Of a stretch of 64,000 bases of DNA, positions 61,639 to 64,000 are shown piece by piece (position 1 is the first letter of the stretch; the number at the start of each line of letters is the position of its first letter). The stretch covers positions 310,001 through 374,000 of the forward strand of contig NZ_CP125296.1 of NCBI RefSeq assembly GCF_030412785.1, in the 5' to 3' direction. A program made the position numbers and the translations under genes. A model generated the notes under the pieces. That model searched no databases, had not been told where the DNA came from, and saw nothing but the letters and a program-made list of their open reading frames with translations. The DNA is from Paraburkholderia sabiae. Lineage in GTDB: Bacteria; Pseudomonadota; Gammaproteobacteria; Burkholderiales; Burkholderiaceae.

Positions 61639-62493
61639 ATGACACCCGAAATCATCGACATTCATCCCCACATCATCTCGACGGATACGGTTCGCTATCC
61701 GATCGCTCCGCAGCATGGGCATCGCTCGAAGTGGTCCGCCACGCGCCCCGTCACGTTCGAACAGATGATCGAGGAGATGGACGAAGCGGGCGTCGCGAAG
61801 GCCGCGATCGTGCATTCGTCGACCACTTACGGCCACAACAATTCGTACGTCGCCGACAGCGTGGCGCGCGATCCGAAGCGCTTCACGGGCGTCTACTCAT
61901 TCGATCTGCTGGCCCCCGACGCGTTGAAGACGTTCGATCACTGGCTGGCGAACGGCATGGGCGGCATCCGGCTCTTCACGGGCGGCGCGACGCATCAGAG
62001 CGACGGCAGCTGGCTCGTCAATCCCGCGACCTTCCCGATCTGGGAGCGCTGCGCCGAGATCGGCATGACGATGGCCGTGCAGACGACGCCCGATGGGCTC
62101 GCGATGGTCGCCGAACTCGCAGAACGCTTCCCCTCGGTGAGAATCGCGCTCGATCACTGCGCGCGCCCCGATCTCGAAGATGGCCCGCCGTATGCGCGTT
62201 GCGCAGCGCTGTTCGATCTCGCGAAGTACGACAACGTGTACATGAAGATCACGCCCCGGACCTTCGACCTTGCGCAGACGTCGCCGGGCGGCGCGGAAGC
62301 GTTCTTTCCGAAACTGGTGGAAGTATTCGGCGCGGATCATCTCGCGTTCGGCTCGAACTATCCGGCTTCGGCGGGGCCGTTGAAGAAGCTGATCGAGCAG
62401 GGCAACGCCTGTTTTGCGAGTCTGAGCGAGGAAGACCGCGCGTGGGTGTGGGGCCGTACGGCGAAGGTGCTTTATCCGTCGCTGGCTGATTGA
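61639..62493 (+). CDS. amidohydrolase family (amidohydrolase_2) protein
   Basis: A 284-residue TIM-barrel hydrolase of the PF04909 type, which includes 2-pyrone-4,6-dicarboxylate lactonase and decarboxylases. Metal-site candidates are H9 and H11 (IDIHPHI) and H173 (LDHCARPD). At the usual catalytic aspartate, in the GSDxP motif, it has N240 (FGSNYPAS). The start at 61639 follows TGAGGTTT; ATGs at 61609 and 61624 are alternatives. Between tctC and tctA, it probably opens or decarboxylates the imported acid. Confidence 0.82.
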   Translation: MTPEIIDIHPHIISTDTVRYPIAPQHGHRSKWSATRPVTFEQMIEEMDEAGVAKAAIVHSSTTYGHNNSYVADSVARDPKRFTGVYSFDLLAPDALKTFDHWLANGMGGIRLFTGGATHQSDGSWLVNPATFPIWERCAEIGMTMAVQTTPDGLAMVAELAERFPSVRIALDHCARPDLEDGPPYARCAALFDLAKYDNVYMKITPRTFDLAQTSPGGAEAFFPKLVEVFGADHLAFGSNYPASAGPLKKLIEQGNACFASLSEEDRAWVWGRTAKVLYPSLAD

Positions 62494-62541
62494 ACGCTTA
62501 ACAGTAAGCCAACCCGGCTTGCCCTCTCATCAGGATCACGC

Positions 62542-64000
62542 ATGGAATTTTTCAACGATGCGACGCTCATGGCAGCAGGCCATGCTCTGTCGACGCTCCT
62601 GCAATTCAACCGGCTGATCTTTCTTGTGTTCGGCGTCGTGGTTGGACTGGCGATCGGGCTGTTGCCTGGAATCGGCGGCTTGACCGGCTTCGCACTGCTG
62701 GTGCCGTTCACCTACACGATGGACCCGTACGCGGCCTTTGCGATGCTGCTCGGCATGGCGTCCGTCATCACGACGTCCGACGTGATTCCCGCCGTGCTGT
62801 TCGGCGTGCCGGGACACGCGGCGTCGCAGGCGACCGTGCTCGACGGTTTACCGATGACGAAGCGCGGCGAAGCATCGCGCGCATTGAGTGCGTGCTACAC
62901 GTCGTCGCTGCTCGGCGGCCTGATCGGCGCGGTCATTCTCGCGTTTTCGCTGCCGCTGGTACGGCCATTCGTGCTCTCGATCGGCACGCCCGAAATGCTG
63001 GGGCTCACGATCTTCGGCGTATCGATGGTGTCGGCGCTGTCGGGCAATGCGCCGCTGCGTGGCGTGGTCGCGGCATGCTTCGGCATTCTCGTCGGCATGA
63101 TCGGCACCAATGTCGCAACGCGACAAATGCGCTGGACGGGCGACATCCTCTATCTGCAGGACGGCATTCCGCTGGTGCCGATCATCCTCGGTATCTTCGC
63201 GTTGCCCGAGCTGTGCGAACTCGCGATACGACGCACGGCCATCGCCGAAAACGTGCAGTTCAGTTCGCGTCGCGGGATGCAGCAGGGCGTCGTCGACAGT
63301 CTGCGCAACTGGTTTCTGGTGCTGCGCTGCGGTGGGCTCGGTGCGATTCTCGGCGCAGTGCCGGGCATCACGGGCGCGGTGACGGACTGGATCGCCTACG
63401 GTCATGCATTGCAGACTTCGAAGGGCGCGAAGGAAACGTTCACCACGGGCGATGTGCGTGGCGTGATCGCGCCCGAAGCCGCCAACAACGCGCGGGAAGG
63501 CGGCAGCCTTGTGCCGATGCTGTCGTTCGGCGTACCCGGCGGCGCGGCACAGGCGATTCTGCTCGGCGCGATGATGGTGCACGGCTTCATTCCCGGCCCC
63601 GACATGCTGACCAAGCACCTCGACTTCACCTATTCGATGGTGTGGTCGATCGCGCTGGCCAACATCTTCGGCGCGGGTCTGTGCTTTCTGCTCAGCGGGC
63701 AATTCGCGAAGATTTCGACGCTGCGCTACACGCTGATTCTGCCCGTCATCATGCCGATCATCTATGTCGGTGCTTTTCAGGGCTCGCGCAGCTGGGGCGA
63801 TCTGTTCGTGCTGCTGATCGCAGGGGTGATCGGCTGGACGATGAAGCGCCTGCGGTGGGCGCGCCCGCCGCTGATTCTCGGTCTCGTGCTCGGCGTGCTG
63901 ATGGAGCGCTACATGTCGATTTCCTTCGTGCGTTACGGCACCGACTGGCTGACGCGTCCCGTCGTGATGGTGCTGCTCACGCTCGCCGCGCTGGTGTTCT
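62542..64000 (+). CDS. TTT permease large subunit TctA (cut by right edge)
   Basis: The frame is open from ATG at 62542 to the edge, giving 486 residues of a many-helix TctA permease; family members are about 500 residues. LPGIGGLTGFALLVPFTY and SFGVPGGAAQAILLGAMM match the two conserved glycine/proline-rich TctA motifs. No TctB gene lies between tctC and this gene, so the small subunit must follow the edge or be absent. It takes up the ligand delivered by the TctC-type receptor. Confidence 0.9.
   Translation, partial: MEFFNDATLMAAGHALSTLLQFNRLIFLVFGVVVGLAIGLLPGIGGLTGFALLVPFTYTMDPYAAFAMLLGMASVITTSDVIPAVLFGVPGHAASQATVLDGLPMTKRGEASRALSACYTSSLLGGLIGAVILAFSLPLVRPFVLSIGTPEMLGLTIFGVSMVSALSGNAPLRGVVAACFGILVGMIGTNVATRQMRWTGDILYLQDGIPLVPIILGIFALPELCELAIRRTAIAENVQFSSRRGMQQGVVDSLRNWFLVLRCGGLGAILGAVPGITGAVTDWIAYGHALQTSKGAKETFTTGDVRGVIAPEAANNAREGGSLVPMLSFGVPGGAAQAILLGAMMVHGFIPGPDMLTKHLDFTYSMVWSIALANIFGAGLCFLLSGQFAKISTLRYTLILPVIMPIIYVGAFQGSRSWGDLFVLLIAGVIGWTMKRLRWARPPLILGLVLGVLMERYMSISFVRYGTDWLTRPVVMVLLTLAALVF

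Noticed and set aside
62848..63702. 284-residue minus-strand frame near the right edge
   Set aside because: It is antisense to tctA, whose plus-strand frame is open to the window edge and carries both conserved TctA motifs.
1..64000. CRISPR arrays, prophage, transposons, toxin-antitoxin or restriction systems
   Set aside because: No spaced repeats, transposases, integrases or defence-type proteins were recognised on either strand.

Overview
The window is GC-rich beta-proteobacterial DNA, most likely from a Paraburkholderia, Caballeronia or Burkholderia-type genome. The reasons are the prpB-prpC-acnD-prpF methylcitrate cluster with a sigma-54 PrpR, four trimeric-porin-type or DUF4148 envelope genes, many divergent LysR-controlled catabolic units, a flhDC pair and an inverted intergenic repeat of a kind I associate with that group. 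The dense catabolic and transport content and the absence of rRNA, tRNA or core housekeeping genes suggest a secondary replicon; that is inference. No tRNA, CRISPR array, transposase or phage gene was seen.

Layout. 1-6.0 kb: a plus-strand sugar-acid operon (IlvD/Edd dehydratase end, alpha-ketoglutarate semialdehyde dehydrogenase, MFS carrier, 2-keto-3-deoxy-L-arabonate dehydratase, second MFS carrier), i.e. the non-phosphorylating route from a pentonate to alpha-ketoglutarate. 6.05-6.65 kb: two inverted copies of a repeat. 6.66-15 kb: the methylcitrate (propionate) cluster with a sigma-54 promoter and paired upstream inverted repeats beside divergent prpR. 15-17 kb: a DUF4337 membrane protein, a GlxA-type regulator and a small protein. 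17.2-22.9 kb: a lower-GC glycan island with two GT4 glycosyltransferases, each followed by a small helical protein, and a secreted PIG-L/lectin/FG-GAP protein. 22.9-27.7 kb: a five-gene minus-strand operon for a two-component flavin monooxygenase with carrier, EthD-like protein and LysR. 28-30.4 kb: two convergent porins.

30.5-33.7 kb: a Fur-boxed iron/siderophore-type ABC importer. 33.8-36 kb: a two-component system. 36.1-39.2 kb: a ClC channel and a chemoreceptor. 39.3-43.3 kb: LysR divergent from an MFS plus M81 (MlrC-like) pair, with a T-N11-A palindrome between. 43.4-47.7 kb: two NUDIX genes, a lipoprotein, an apparently orphan flhDC operon and a CHAD protein. 47.7-51.6 kb: a split AtuA module with a CitMHS carrier and divergent LysR. 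51.7-56.1 kb: an operon of beta-carbonic anhydrase, SDR and two NmrA-like proteins opposite LysR. 56.2-64 kb: a DUF4148 protein, then porin, Tat-exported binding protein, LysR, TctC, amidohydrolase and TctA (cut by the window edge). The porin and tctC share an almost identical upstream region, so this last block probably works as one uptake and catabolism regulon.

Gene starts were chosen by ribosome-binding sites, family N-termini and signal peptides. Many long antisense reading frames exist because of the high GC and were ignored.
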